Assembly: GCA_030374765.1 (NCBI GenBank)
Contig: JARGXX010000093.1
Span: forward strand, 248,001 to 312,000
Direction: 5' to 3'
Length of the DNA: 64,000 bases
Source: Agarophyton chilense
Lineage: Eukaryota; Rhodophyta; Florideophyceae; Gracilariales; Gracilariaceae
The notes below the pieces were generated by a model. It made no database searches. It saw only the letters and a list, made by a program, of their open reading frames with translations, and was not told the origin of the DNA. The translations under genes were made by a program, and so were the position numbers. Every line of letters starts with the position of its first letter. The first letter of the stretch is position 1. Below, one piece after another: positions 1 to 10,400 of the stretch.

Positions 1-295
1 GTTATGATTGCGCTTGTTGTGTTTTGTGTATGGTACAAAGAGGTTTCTTTGGAATGGATTCCACAAGATTGGTACGCAGATGAGAGAAACTCTTCCTTGC
101 ATTGTTGTTTGCTTTAGTAACGTTGTTCATTGCTGGCTCATGCGCTTTGTGGCTTGTAACACTGACTACAATGATGGTTGCTGCAGATATTGGTGCCAAA
201 CTTGGCGTGTTATTCAAAGATGGTGGCATTGACATTGAAGCTGCGAACAACATGAAGCATATCATATTTGAAAAGACCTGGACGCTGACTTTGGG

Positions 296-640
296 CATCG
301 ATATCGTGTGACAGGCTCTAAGACTACAGCGCTGCTCCTTTGCGCGCAATGCAGGAATACAGATATCTGTAGTAGTACACACGTTGTTTAATCATGCAGG
401 AATTATACCACTTGGGTACGAGGCAGATATCGTTGATTACAAGGACCTTGTCAAGGCTGGTATTATTGATCTTACCAAGCTGCAGAAAACCGCTCGGGAG
501 GAAGCAACGTTTCAGGCTTTGTTGATTCCTTTAAAAGAATGAAAGGTTGTAGAAAACCCAAAGGACGAGTCGGCTGACATGGGTTTCATATCGGCAGCTG
601 CTGGAGGTGGCATTGGTTGTGGTGTGCGCTTCTACACGGT
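296..640 (+). pseudogene. HSP60/GroEL chaperonin, C-terminal fragment (decayed)
   Basis: One reading frame matches the end of the equatorial domain and the tail of type I chaperonins. From about position 297 it reads GIDIV, a stop, QALRLQ, then FARNAGI and SVVVHTL. These fit the family pattern of a GI-x-I-V-x-x-AL helix, an I-A-x-N-AG turn and a VV segment. Around 425-480 comes DLVKAGIIDLTK, which corresponds to the strongly conserved D-L-V-x-x-GIIDPTKV segment. The frame ends with ENPKDESADMG followed by a short Gly-rich run (GGGIGCG), like the PK-x-x-x-A-D-x-G and GGM tail of mitochondrial or bacterial HSP60. At least two in-frame stops and internal loss show it is dead. Upstream sequence (180-290, ADIGAKL) may be an earlier piece of the same gene, but that match is weak. 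HSP60 folds proteins in mitochondria or plastids; this relic cannot. Confidence 0.72.
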
Positions 641-1185
641 ACTAAGGAAAGAAATCGGATCAGCTCTGTATCGTTGAGGGAGAACTGGTGGAACAAGAAC
701 ATCGCATATTTGGGTTTCGTGAAGGGAAACTGGCATGACCTGATTGTGAGAAGCAGAGTGAATGCCAGTGATGTATCATCCTGATTCCGGACCTCTGCCT
801 TGGATTGTTTTAGATCACATTCTGCCTCGATCGGACGCCAGCAACAGTCTTATCTAGCTCCACAAGAAACTTGACGATATTTTATCTTATTGCCAGAATG
901 AGTCTGCAACGTGTAGCTACCGGTGAAGGAACTTGCCGTGGACTGAAAACAGCAAAACAATCAAGAATACTTGTGATAAGAAGCATGAGCGCGAATGCAT
1001 GCACGGTTTAGGAGACATATCTGCTGGGTCCCACACCAACAACCGCTCTGGTGTTTAGTGAGAATTAAGGATGGGTTGACTCATATATAGTCAATTTGAG
1101 AAACAGGTGGTTAATTGTGATCACCACGGATGCCATTGATAGGTTGCACCTCAACGGTGAATTTGTGCACTTCCTGGTCCTGGAT
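641..1185. other. unassigned spacer
   Basis: No reading frame in this stretch resembles a family I recognise. A short frame near 1100-1200 (plus strand) reads like coding sequence (WLIVITTDAIDRL, VLDIKLN) but is too short and broken to name. Confidence 0.4.
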
Positions 1186-1189
1186 ATCA

Positions 1190-2417
1190 AACTAAATCGT
1201 GTGTGGCGCACCGTACACCGTAGCAGTTTCGTTATATCTAACGGTTTGCGTTCAATAATTCACTAAATGACAGGCGACGATGAGCATGCCACCGCTTTCG
1301 TAATGGCTGGCAGGTAGTTTCTTGCTCAATCTACGAAAGGGAGCCTTCAGGCCTCAAATCCCCCCCCCCCCCCCCATTCAGCGCTTTGTCACTCGCTGGG
1401 GTATAGGCGTTGCAACGCAAGCTCTATGGCGGCATAAACAGAAGACACGGGCATTGAGTTAATTTCGTTTGTCTTCCGAGCACGAACCAGTTTTCCGTTT
1501 GTAATGAGGGTATTATTAACGAAGGCACTACCTCGTAGGACGGCGTAACCAGCAGACGTGTGGCAGTCTTCAATCAGTGAAGGCTAGTACAGTCCTGAAA
1601 CGTATGCGAGCTTGCTGTCGTGCCAGCTTCCAGGGTAATTGAGACAAGCGTGAATTATCTCCCCCTGGAAGTTCCAGACAAGCCGGTTTGTAGCCTCCAC
1701 GTTTTGCGTCATACCGTTATAGAAAGCATTCTCAATGTCGAGTTCGTTGAAGTCCACGCAGAGCATACGTGCACCATCATTCACCCCATAAACACCTCGA
1801 AGCGCATACCTATGACGTCTATGTTTCTGGAGAAGAGCGCAAGACTCTTTAATTTCATCTTCGGTTGGACACTCGATGCGAAACTCAGTGTGGTTTCTAT
1901 CGCGCACAACAGCCCACAGCACGTTCAACGCAAAGTCAAGACATTTTGAAAGGGATGTAGGCGTTATTCCGAATATCGGACACAATGAATATTCCACATC
2001 TCCTGTTTTCATGTACTGCAATGCGAGGCCAAGCAAATCTTCATCGTGTAGAAATGGTTTTCGGCCCCTTGCGGTGTAAAAAGTTCGAAAAGGGGACCCT
2101 TTCCTTATTTGGTGTCGGGTTGATTTGAACCACGGGAGCAAGTTCTCGAAGAAGGAAGATCTTGGGAAACTAGTTGCTACAACAAAATCTTCGTTTGAGC
2201 CGCAAAGCAGGCACTTTCGCCACGGCGTTGTATAGATTTGGGGTCCCAGAATTCCGGAGCAATGGAACTTACAGTTGGTTGTGCATCTGCTTCGGGGTAC
2301 TGCTTGTCGTATTTTTCTTTGGACAATTAATAGAATGAAAGTAAGCAACGCCACACAAACACTTTCTTGGATAAGAAACATTGTAATGGTAGAACTTGGG
2401 TCGTTCATCTTTTTCAA
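1190..2417 (-). pseudogene. PIF/Harbinger transposase (DDE_Tnp_4 / HARBI1-like) relic
   Basis: The first 277 codons (2417 down to 1584) are open. The catalytic part shows NDGARMLCVDF, then FYNGMTQNVEATN, then ACLNYPGSWHDSKLA. The last matches the A-C-I-x-x-P-G-S-W-H-D-S motif of Harbinger nucleases that carries the second catalytic Asp. Beyond the first stop the same frame continues as family sequence: CHTSAGYAVLRGSAF (the D-S-A-F region), then INSMPVSSVYAAIELALQRL, GLKAPFRRL and ACHLVNY-TQTVRYN, the usual C-terminal R-x-L-x-x-x-F and LHN-like region. Four in-frame stops and a 16-base C run interrupt this part. The N-terminal half contains the helical segment LLGLALQYMKTGDVEYSLCPIFG. Full Harbinger nucleases are 350-450 residues, so this copy is nearly full length but inactive. 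Confidence 0.85.
1360..1375 (+). repeat. poly-C tract (16 nt)
   Basis: An uninterrupted run of sixteen C residues lies within the antisense codons of the Harbinger relic. It probably grew by slippage from the short G-rich codons that precede the GLKAPFRRL segment. Confidence 0.95.
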
Positions 2418-2821
2418 AATTGACGGGGTGCGAAAACTGGTTTTGGATATGGATTGTGGGCTGCATTCTATTGGAGAGTAAAAGAATCTGTTTAGTTACG
2501 TGAAACTTATCGCAACAAGCGTCTGGAACTCTGGTTCGGGTGCGCCTTACCCAGTCCAGATTCAGAAATCTGGAAGGCAGCCAGGTCAACGTGTTCGGTT
2601 TCAATTCAGTATCGGCCTGGGACTCTGGGATTCTGGGATTTCTGGGATGCACACAATCATGCTCACTGCGTGAGACGTCAATATGCGCGCCAAAAGTTCA
2701 AAAAGGAAGCGTCATCGACGACATCGTCGTTATTCCTCCTCTTTTTTCACATAGTGCCCCCTACTTTCAGCCATCCCCGTCCTCCACATTGCCGTAGTTC
2801 TTCTCTGAAAGATTTCTACAA

Positions 2822-5454
2822 CACCATGAGCTCGTTATCAAGTAAGTTATTCGAACTTCATCATGATATAAATATGTCTACATGACTTTCATCTCTCTAA
2901 CAACTCGTTTTATTCTTTCCCCTCAAAGAGTTCGAACTCGTATTTCTCTTACTTAATGATAACGATCTAAATATATCACAGATTCGTGATGCTTTTCATA
3001 AAAAACTGGAGCGATATAGTAAAATGAAGCAAACGGACACAAAGAAGCAATTTCCGACTGTTCATCAGCATCTCTACGCTCTTGTTGCGGCTGAAAAAAA
3101 GAATCAACTTCAATTCCCTTCGTATATAGCTCACCAAGAGATAGTCAGCTTTGTGCCGATCTCACCACCGAAAAAATAGTGGATATGAAACAACTTTCTG
3201 GTGTTAGCTTCTGTTCATGCCACACAAGGGTTCCTCTAATGGGGTACGCAAGACCTTTATTAGCTTTAAATTAGCAGGGAAAAAGGTTTCTGTTCAATAA
3301 ACTAAAACCATGTACTGTGAATGCGACTGCAAACCAACAGGGCAAACACAAATTGTTAGTTCAAATCAATCTTAATAGAGAATATTGGAGTATGCTCATC
3401 GAGAAACGGTTGATTGGTCCCAAACATGCTCGTACAGAACAACCAAAACTTTATTTTGGGGACAGCTTCCACTGAAAATGTCCCAAGAATGTCATTGACT
3501 TCTTCAAAAAAGCTTTCGAGTATATTATTCTAGACTCGAAAGCTGGAGCCGTACTTTCAAAGAGAAATTCCTTGGTCAGCGTCAGATGTTTTCAAAAACA
3601 ATTTGATGCATCAGTTGCGGCTGTTTTCTGATTGCTGCCGCAACTGAGGTGCCCTCGCACACTGGATTTGCTCCGAAGAAGACGTACAAATCAGAAAGCA
3701 GCCCAAAACTTTCGGAGCTCTATCGGTGGATGGCGATAAGAAGCCACGTTCTCTAGCTTCTCTTTGTTTCTGTATTCTTCAACACAGAAAAAGTATCTGA
3801 GACCATGGTATCTGAGGAAAGCTCAAACAAACGTGTAGAGTTCTTCAGGCTTCGAAAAACCGCCATATGCCGCCTGGAAAAGATGAAAAATGACATGCGA
3901 AAGCGATCGGATTTCCAAATTGAAGAAAGAAAAGAAATCCATAAAACTCCAAGAAACGGACAGTTCCATGCTCAGGTTCGGCAAGCGTGACACTTTTGTC
4001 AATAAAAAGCCAACGTTAGAGACGTCGACGGCTGTGGCCAACGGGGAAGAAGTAGAATCGGAAGTAATGAAGATATAAAACCCTCAAAACCCCTCTATCC
4101 AAATAATGAAACCTATTTTTTGGATTACATCAGTGATAGAGTTCAATTGTGACAAGGATGATGGAAAAACTGTCACCAGTCGTGTAATTTCAACGAAAAT
4201 TATGATATTTCTTGCGTTCAAGACAGGCTAATAGAACAACGTACGAGAACGAGAGCGATTGCCAATTATATGATCGCCAGTTTGTCTCCCGTGCATCACA
4301 TGAAGTCAGTAAGGAAGGTTAGGTTCTTGAATAGATTTTGGGTTGGAAAAGACGTCGTTGACATAGTTTTGAAAGATTTGTTCAGGCAAATTGATGCCAA
4401 AAGCAAATGGTAGAGGCATTAATAAGAGTTCCTTAACACTTCTCCAACAACAGAAGGACTCAATACATCTCAATGGAAAGATAGATGTTTAGAGCAATCC
4501 CGGATGGGAAAATAACTCTCCGGTGTTCGAGTCCCGCTCTCGTGAAGAGGGGTAACTCATCGAACAATCCTTCGTGCCACTGATGTATGGGTGTAAGACC
4601 ACGGTGGTTCAGGCAATACCCATGAATGTGATGAACCCAGAAAAAGGGGGAAGAATCAAAGGAGGATTCAAGGACAAGGATATTCTTCGGACAACGGCAA
4701 AGTGTAGGGCCAAAATATAGAGCGAAATAGGACGCACGACCAAGCGTACAGATCTATGAAAGGTGTATTCAAACTGGGTAAGCGAAACCACGACGGGTAA
4801 AAATAACCCTATACGGGGGCGGTGTACAGACCTAAACACAGGAAAACCAACAAAAGAAAGAAACACACCAATAACAATGGTACAGTGACGCCTGAGCTTC
4901 CCGAGGGGATGGATTAGCCAAACGTGTCGAGGTTCCTCCCGTTAAGAGATGGAGACTCGCGTAGGCGACATAATCCAGAGCCAAGCACTCGGTTACCATT
5001 AACTTGGTGGTAGCGATGGCGGTGGAGCCATCGCTAAAGTCTATTCAAGACAGTGAACTACATGTGTAGACTATAGTAGTGCAACTAATCCTGTTCCATT
5101 AGCGTATCATGCGTTTAACCCCATCCTTGCACGTCTATTTGTTCACTACGGTGCTACTGTAGAGGTTTAACTAACATACCTTCCAAGGTGTCTAAAATAC
5201 TAAAAACTAATATTACTCAAAGAATGATCAACGTGATCCCCGATATATCGGACGGCATATGAATGGTGCCCCAACCGGTTATACGCGCACGCGTTGCTCT
5301 ACAAGATGATGTGCTGGCTTTGATTCAGGCTATTTACCAAAGCACAGGATATATGTACGGCATACATTTTTTCAGGTATGTCGTACGTTGTAAGAAAGAT
5401 AATCATCCACTTGATAATGCTCGGTTTCGCTGTCTACGGCACACCAAATACTAC
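2822..5454 (+). mobile_element. MULE A: ULP-bearing Mutator-like element, 5' part, interrupted
   Basis: This stretch is a diverged sister of MULE B (14600-17057) and MULE C (41437-49295). A start-like ATG at 2825 (MSSLSS) resembles the MSSA start of the ULP gene in C. A GTAAGT at 2838 and a pyrimidine-rich AG near 2929 could bound a short intron, because MULE B similarity begins at the same AG. The ULP1-like protease region reads LVQINLNREYW and LYFGDSF near 3350-3470. Next comes the KRSDF region (3805-4080), then the start of the transposase region (4310-4487), which resumes at 5304-5454. Several stops and shifts show it is inactive. It is interrupted at 4488-5303 and cut off at 5455 by LTR insertions. 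No terminal repeats were found. Confidence 0.75.
4488..5303. repeat. 816-bp LTR-like insertion in MULE A
   Basis: The insertion is defined by comparison with MULE B, where the sequence runs straight through the site. It is flanked by an exact 5-bp duplication, agatg (4483-4487 and 5304-5308). Its ends are short inverted repeats: TTTAGAGCAA at the left and TTGCTCTACA at the right, a 9/10 match. A five-base duplication with a near TG...CA pair points to a solo LTR or small LTR-derived element. It contains no coding sequence that I recognise, and no second copy is present in the window. Confidence 0.7.
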
Positions 5455-6118
5455 TGTAGTATCCGCTCTAACGGAGAGAGCAGACACCTGCGACAGCGTT
5501 CGGACTGCCGATGGGTCGCTTGCGGCGAAGGAAAAGGGGTGGTAGAGCTACAACACCAGCGAGCTGGAAGTGGGGTGTAAGGCCACTACTCGCCAGCGAG
5601 GGTGAACAGTGCAACTGTAAAACGTTGATGGAACGTAGGTACGAGACGGCTCGTGAAGTGGTTGGGGGCTGACTATCTATTATAGCTCGTCCGGGTCTCC
5701 GGTTAAGGAATCCTAAGCGAGGAACAGAATAGTCATGACGCCCATGTTGTCTCCTTTACTTGGAGTCGGCGCTCACCTCTGGGACACTCACTATATACTG
5801 TGTGCCAGGGTGAGTACCCAAATAAATATATAAATAATACCCAGTGGTCAGCCACTTAGCCAAACCACTGTATGGGTACGGTCCCTAATGGACGTCTAGC
5901 TACAAAGGGTAGTAAAACCTGCCACGTGGATCGCCACTACATGCGCCGTTGCAAGCCAGTCCACTCGGGATACCACGTGTTCCACTAATGTACCCTGCCT
6001 CCTGGCATCCTACGCGGTGTGCCGTTTCATATCACAAGTTTGATGACATCACTCACTTATGAGTTCCAACCGCGACTTCGCGAAAAACCATCCTATCGGA
6101 TTCCCCGACATTGTAGAA
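5455..6118. repeat. LTR copy, family TGTAGTATCC (family 3)
   Basis: This stretch is highly similar over its whole length to the solo LTR at 22623-23286 inside the gypsy element. It starts at the same TGTAGTATCC immediately after the broken MULE A reading frame. Its right end lies against a Tc1 transposase relic rather than a matching duplication, so the right flank has been rearranged since insertion. The LTR has no open coding capacity worth noting. Confidence 0.8.
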
Positions 6119-6122
6119 TACT

Positions 6123-6668
6123 AGACTTGATGGTCTAGATTGCCATAAAGTTTATTGTCATGATCTACGAAAAGAAAAGAAGCAATTTATGACAAGTCAT
6201 TCTGGAGGGGAATCGGTTATGGTTTGGGCTGGAGGGTCTACAAAAGGAGCAACCGACATCGCCGTCATAGACACTACTATGAGGTGTGAGAAATATGCTG
6301 AGGTTCTAGAAAAACATTTGCTACCGTCTGCACACTGTACGTATGGAAAATAATTTATTTTTCAGCAAAATAATGTACCTGTGCATAAGTCTATTTCTTT
6401 TAAACAGTAGTTCAATACTCTAAATATGTCGGGTATATAATGGACTGCGCGCTCTCTTGACTTTAACCCTGTTGAAAACATTTGAAGTATGGTGACCAGA
6501 ATGGTTTATGGTCGACGAAGTCAATTTTATACGGTTTTTTATTTGAAAAATTGTATCAAAGAATGCGTGGAAAAGATTGACAGTAATGCTATCAATCTTT
6601 TCATAGAATTAATTCCAAAGCGCTGTAAAAGCATTATGCAGGCTAAAGGAGCTAAGATCAATTACTGA
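6123..6668 (+). pseudogene. Tc1/mariner transposase, catalytic part (relic)
   Basis: A plus-strand frame reads RLDGLDCHKVYCHDLRKE, then GGESVMVWAGG, then KYAEVLEKHLLP, then QQNNVPVHKS, then TARSLDFNPVENI and MVYGRRSQF, and ends AKGAKINY. These match, in order, the LDGPDG, GGGSVMVWGGF, YIEVLEDHLLP, QQDNAPPH, WPARSPDLNPIEN and AKGGPTKY landmarks of Tc1 transposases. The second Asp of the DDE triad (QQDNAP) is Asn here. About four in-frame stops are present. The N-terminal DNA-binding half is missing, because the relic begins at the border of the LTR on its left. In active elements this enzyme cuts and pastes into TA sites. Confidence 0.85.
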
Positions 6669-7489
6669 AATCGTGTTAGAGTAAAGATGACGCAATGAAG
6701 GCTAGGTTTTTCAAACAGTATTATTGCTCAAATTTTTGATAACTTTATTATAGCCAAAACCTCAATTTTTTGGAAATTCTGGGGGAAAGATAGGTTTTTG
6801 AAACACACAGCATATTTATGTCCATGTTCGTATTAAGATCACCAGGAAAGTTTTCTAATTTCAGGTTTTAACTATTTTATTCTACGAATCACACACTGTA
6901 TATGATATAGTTGAAGTAAAAAAAATTGCAATAACTTTGAACAGTTTGTCTGGTAATTTATGGGACAGAACATTGCTGTCACTTGCTACAGATGGTGCTG
7001 CTTAAATAAGGAGGAGGCAAAAATAGGGAGCAGTGTAAAACATGCTAAAAATGTTCTTTTTATTGGCAATATTATGCAATTAGCAAGAATGTCTTACATT
7101 GATGTTTGGAAAACGGCCCAATTGAACACTTATTGTTAAAATCAGCTCTTTAGTAGACTGAAAGACCGTGCGTTTGTTCAGAATAGCAACTCGGAGTATT
7201 CGTTCACCATCCATGTTCTCTTCCCCTTTTACTTAAAAACTATGTGTCCGGAGAAGTCAGCAGTTAGACCGCTATCCGCTTTCGTTATTTCAAAGCTTTT
7301 ACAAGGGGTAATCTTCGAGAGGTTTGATAGTCTGTTGCACAAGAGTTGTTTACCGTGTCTTATTCTTTGTCTCTCTCCGTCTCACTTCTCTCAAAACTGT
7401 AGACGTCGGATGAATCTAAAAACCGACTGTTCGAAATTTTGAATAATTGGTTACTGTGATCTCCTAATCCCTTCATCCCGGCGGTTCCG
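6669..7489. other. AT-rich spacer, possibly the leader or LTR of copia fossil 1
   Basis: Only short frames occur here. No matching sequence was found after the copia fossil (12.5-13.7 kb) that would prove an LTR pair. Confidence 0.35.
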
Positions 7490-10400
7490 ACGATGATCGG
7501 CGCTCATGAAAAGCCTCCGGGCGGATTCATGGATACGGCACAACTCGCCGAATCGAAGGCCGCCACGACGTGCAGAGACTACCGTCAGTGCAGAAATCGG
7601 TTGTATGAGCGCCCGAATTGTAAGCAAAAGATCCTACAGAAGTCATCTAGTAATACTCTCGTGAAGACGCATGAACCTCTTCAATTAAACTATCGGAAAA
7701 TTTTCTGTTCTACGGCACTCCTGGGGGTTCGTCCGAAGCCAAAGTTCCTCCTACGCGAGAAACTACACCAGTGGATATTGCGCCTCGGAATCGTTGGTTT
7801 TTTTCTTCAATAGGATCTGCGCTAGCCCCCGCAGATCCTAAGCCAATACTCGACGAGAGTGTCCCCACGTCGAGAGAAGGTATGCACAATGCGATGCGCC
7901 TGTGTAATGAGCTCCGAATCCCGCTCAAACTCAAAACACTGCAGAAAGCTTACTCTCATGGATAGGGCATTCAATTTATAGATGAAAAAGAAATCACCGT
8001 ATCTGGGAATATCACCGGAGCCGACATTTCAGGGTTGCGTACGTCGTTTACATTTTATGTATGAGACGGCTCATATCTCCTAATCCTTGGACTGGATGTG
8101 AAGAGGTACGCGAACACCCTAACCCTCAGCTTTCCTCCATGCATAAAGTTTCGCAGGCCCATGGACACCAAGCCAAGGATATTCATCACCTATCTGACCG
8201 AATCAGATTGCGACCTTCGGCTCAGATCGAAGATAGCTCCTCACATAATGTCTACATCGCGGAGATTGCTCGCGAATATGCTTGGACGGGCCGAATTATC
8301 TCTAGCCAAGAAAAAAAAAGGGTTTACACACGCGACATCCGAAGAGATGAAGACTTTTTATCAGAATGCCAGATTGATCACTACCTCTATTAAAATTGCG
8401 TTCGACGCGGATCATTCAGCCTGTGATAGGTGCTCATCGGAATGGTGACCGCAGAATGCCAATTAGGTTTTGATCTCGAAAGCGAATCAAGCCTTTAATG
8501 TGGAGCTACAGGCAGATTTCATGTGGGCACACTACAAAGGAAGTAAGGTGGCAGTGCTCAACATGAGTGACATTGGGACAAAGTATGGAGAACGGGTAGT
8601 GGCATCTAATGGGAGAGCCGATTTAATGGCTAGCCTTATCGACGTAGACAAGGTCAACACACATGGGCACCAGAGAGTTTTAGTTGCGACCCCGAATTCC
8701 AAGTGCCCAAGATACGGAAGTTGCTTGAGCCACATGGTATCTGCATGATCCCTCGTTCATCCCGGAGGCATTGTGGTATCCCACTGATGGCTGTAGTGGT
8801 CGATAGCGGAGTGGATGTCTACAGAAAGCACCGCAGGAAGCGTGTGTCGCCTTGACAGCGACTATTCTTGGAAGAAAGAGTGTGTGAGGAAGAAGGCCAA
8901 GGAATCTTTATGAAGGAAACGATACTTGTAGACACGAGAAGGTAGTCCAGGTATGGAGATATGTATGAAACACGAGATAAGCTCGACAGCCCTGTGCAAA
9001 ACACAAAAGAATCACAACAAAACACACAAAAAAACACATAAAACACAGTAACGAAAAGCGGAACACGGCACAACACCTGAGAAGATCCTCAAAACAAGAG
9101 GTACAGCTCAGATGAGGTTAGCACTGATGAAATAGGTGCTTCTTAGTCGATAAAGACTTTAATATTCCAAAGGCTCACCATGATAGTGGTACGGTGGTTG
9201 TTGGTTGGCCTGTACTTTCCTCACCTGGAGCCAAGCGCCCTTTATTGTGCCCAGAGGCCAAAAAGCTACTGTACTGTAATGTCTACACTGTGGTGTGGCA
9301 CAAAGCAACTATTCTAAAAGAAACAAATTAATTATTTAGCGGTCACACCGTGCAAGTTTACAGTAGTACAGTGCTATTACATTAATCTTAATATCCAATA
9401 TTTCCCTGAAGTAATCTTCTCATAACATCTCGTTAGCGAATGCAACACTTACAACAGCTAATGAATGTCTTGTATTGACTTGACAGCATTTCGAGCATTC
9501 GATTCTGCGTGTAACCTGAATGCTACAGACATCACAAGACCGGGTTAGTTCAGAGGAAATGATCGAATGGTGAAGTACCGTACCGGTACACGTCGTAATC
9601 GCTCGATCCTCGTTCTTGGCCAACCTCTTCTCCGGCTTCAGTATCATGAACTCGTTTCAACTTGCGCGGGGATACCCGCCATTGATACTAAGGCTACCTG
9701 CTTCGCATGTCTCCTAGTCCCTTCTTGATATGCATTGTGAAGCCACTGACAGAGAAGAAGTATAGATGTTGCTGAGATCCAGGGACCCCCATACTATCCC
9801 AGCCAACTTATTGAATCCAATAACACTCATGTAGGTCTTCTATAATACCAGTTCCAAAAGTGTTAAGAACGGATTTGTCAAGGCTGCCGTGGTCGAGGCC
9901 AGTCTGCATGGCGTGTTATGCAGGAGGTCATCTCAGCGTCAGCCTATGAATGTGGCCTACGAGAAAATCAGAATCGTCTCATAACGACCATCGACGGACG
10001 AGTTAATTTCCCGCTATATAGAAGAGAAAGCGACAACCGCCGAGTTTCAGGAGCTACCACCGCCGAGTCAGTTAGCTCTAACTTCAGATGCTCCCCTCCA
10101 CAGCAGTGACAGAAAGCTCTCATTCGATCATACTTCCATGATGATCATGAATACTTCGCTTTCACGAGGAACGGCAGCAGCTCTCGAGACGAATAAGCTC
10201 CCCTCAGACGTCACGGAACTGCATGTTATTTGATTTCATCCTACCCTTATTCCCTCAATTTTCCTAGGGAATCCGTTTAAGGATATGGGGGATGCCAGCT
10301 CTACACATGACGAGGTTCTACTTACGGAGCTTAAATCCAGTAAGCCACATGTCATCGCTAAGATCTATGAGAAAATGGGGAACAGCCATCTCCCGTGATC

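Noticed and set aside
4500-4560. tRNA-like B-box (ggtgttcgagtccc) near the start of the 816-bp insertion
   Set aside because: The stems of a T arm do not pair properly and no A-box or cloverleaf can be formed around it.
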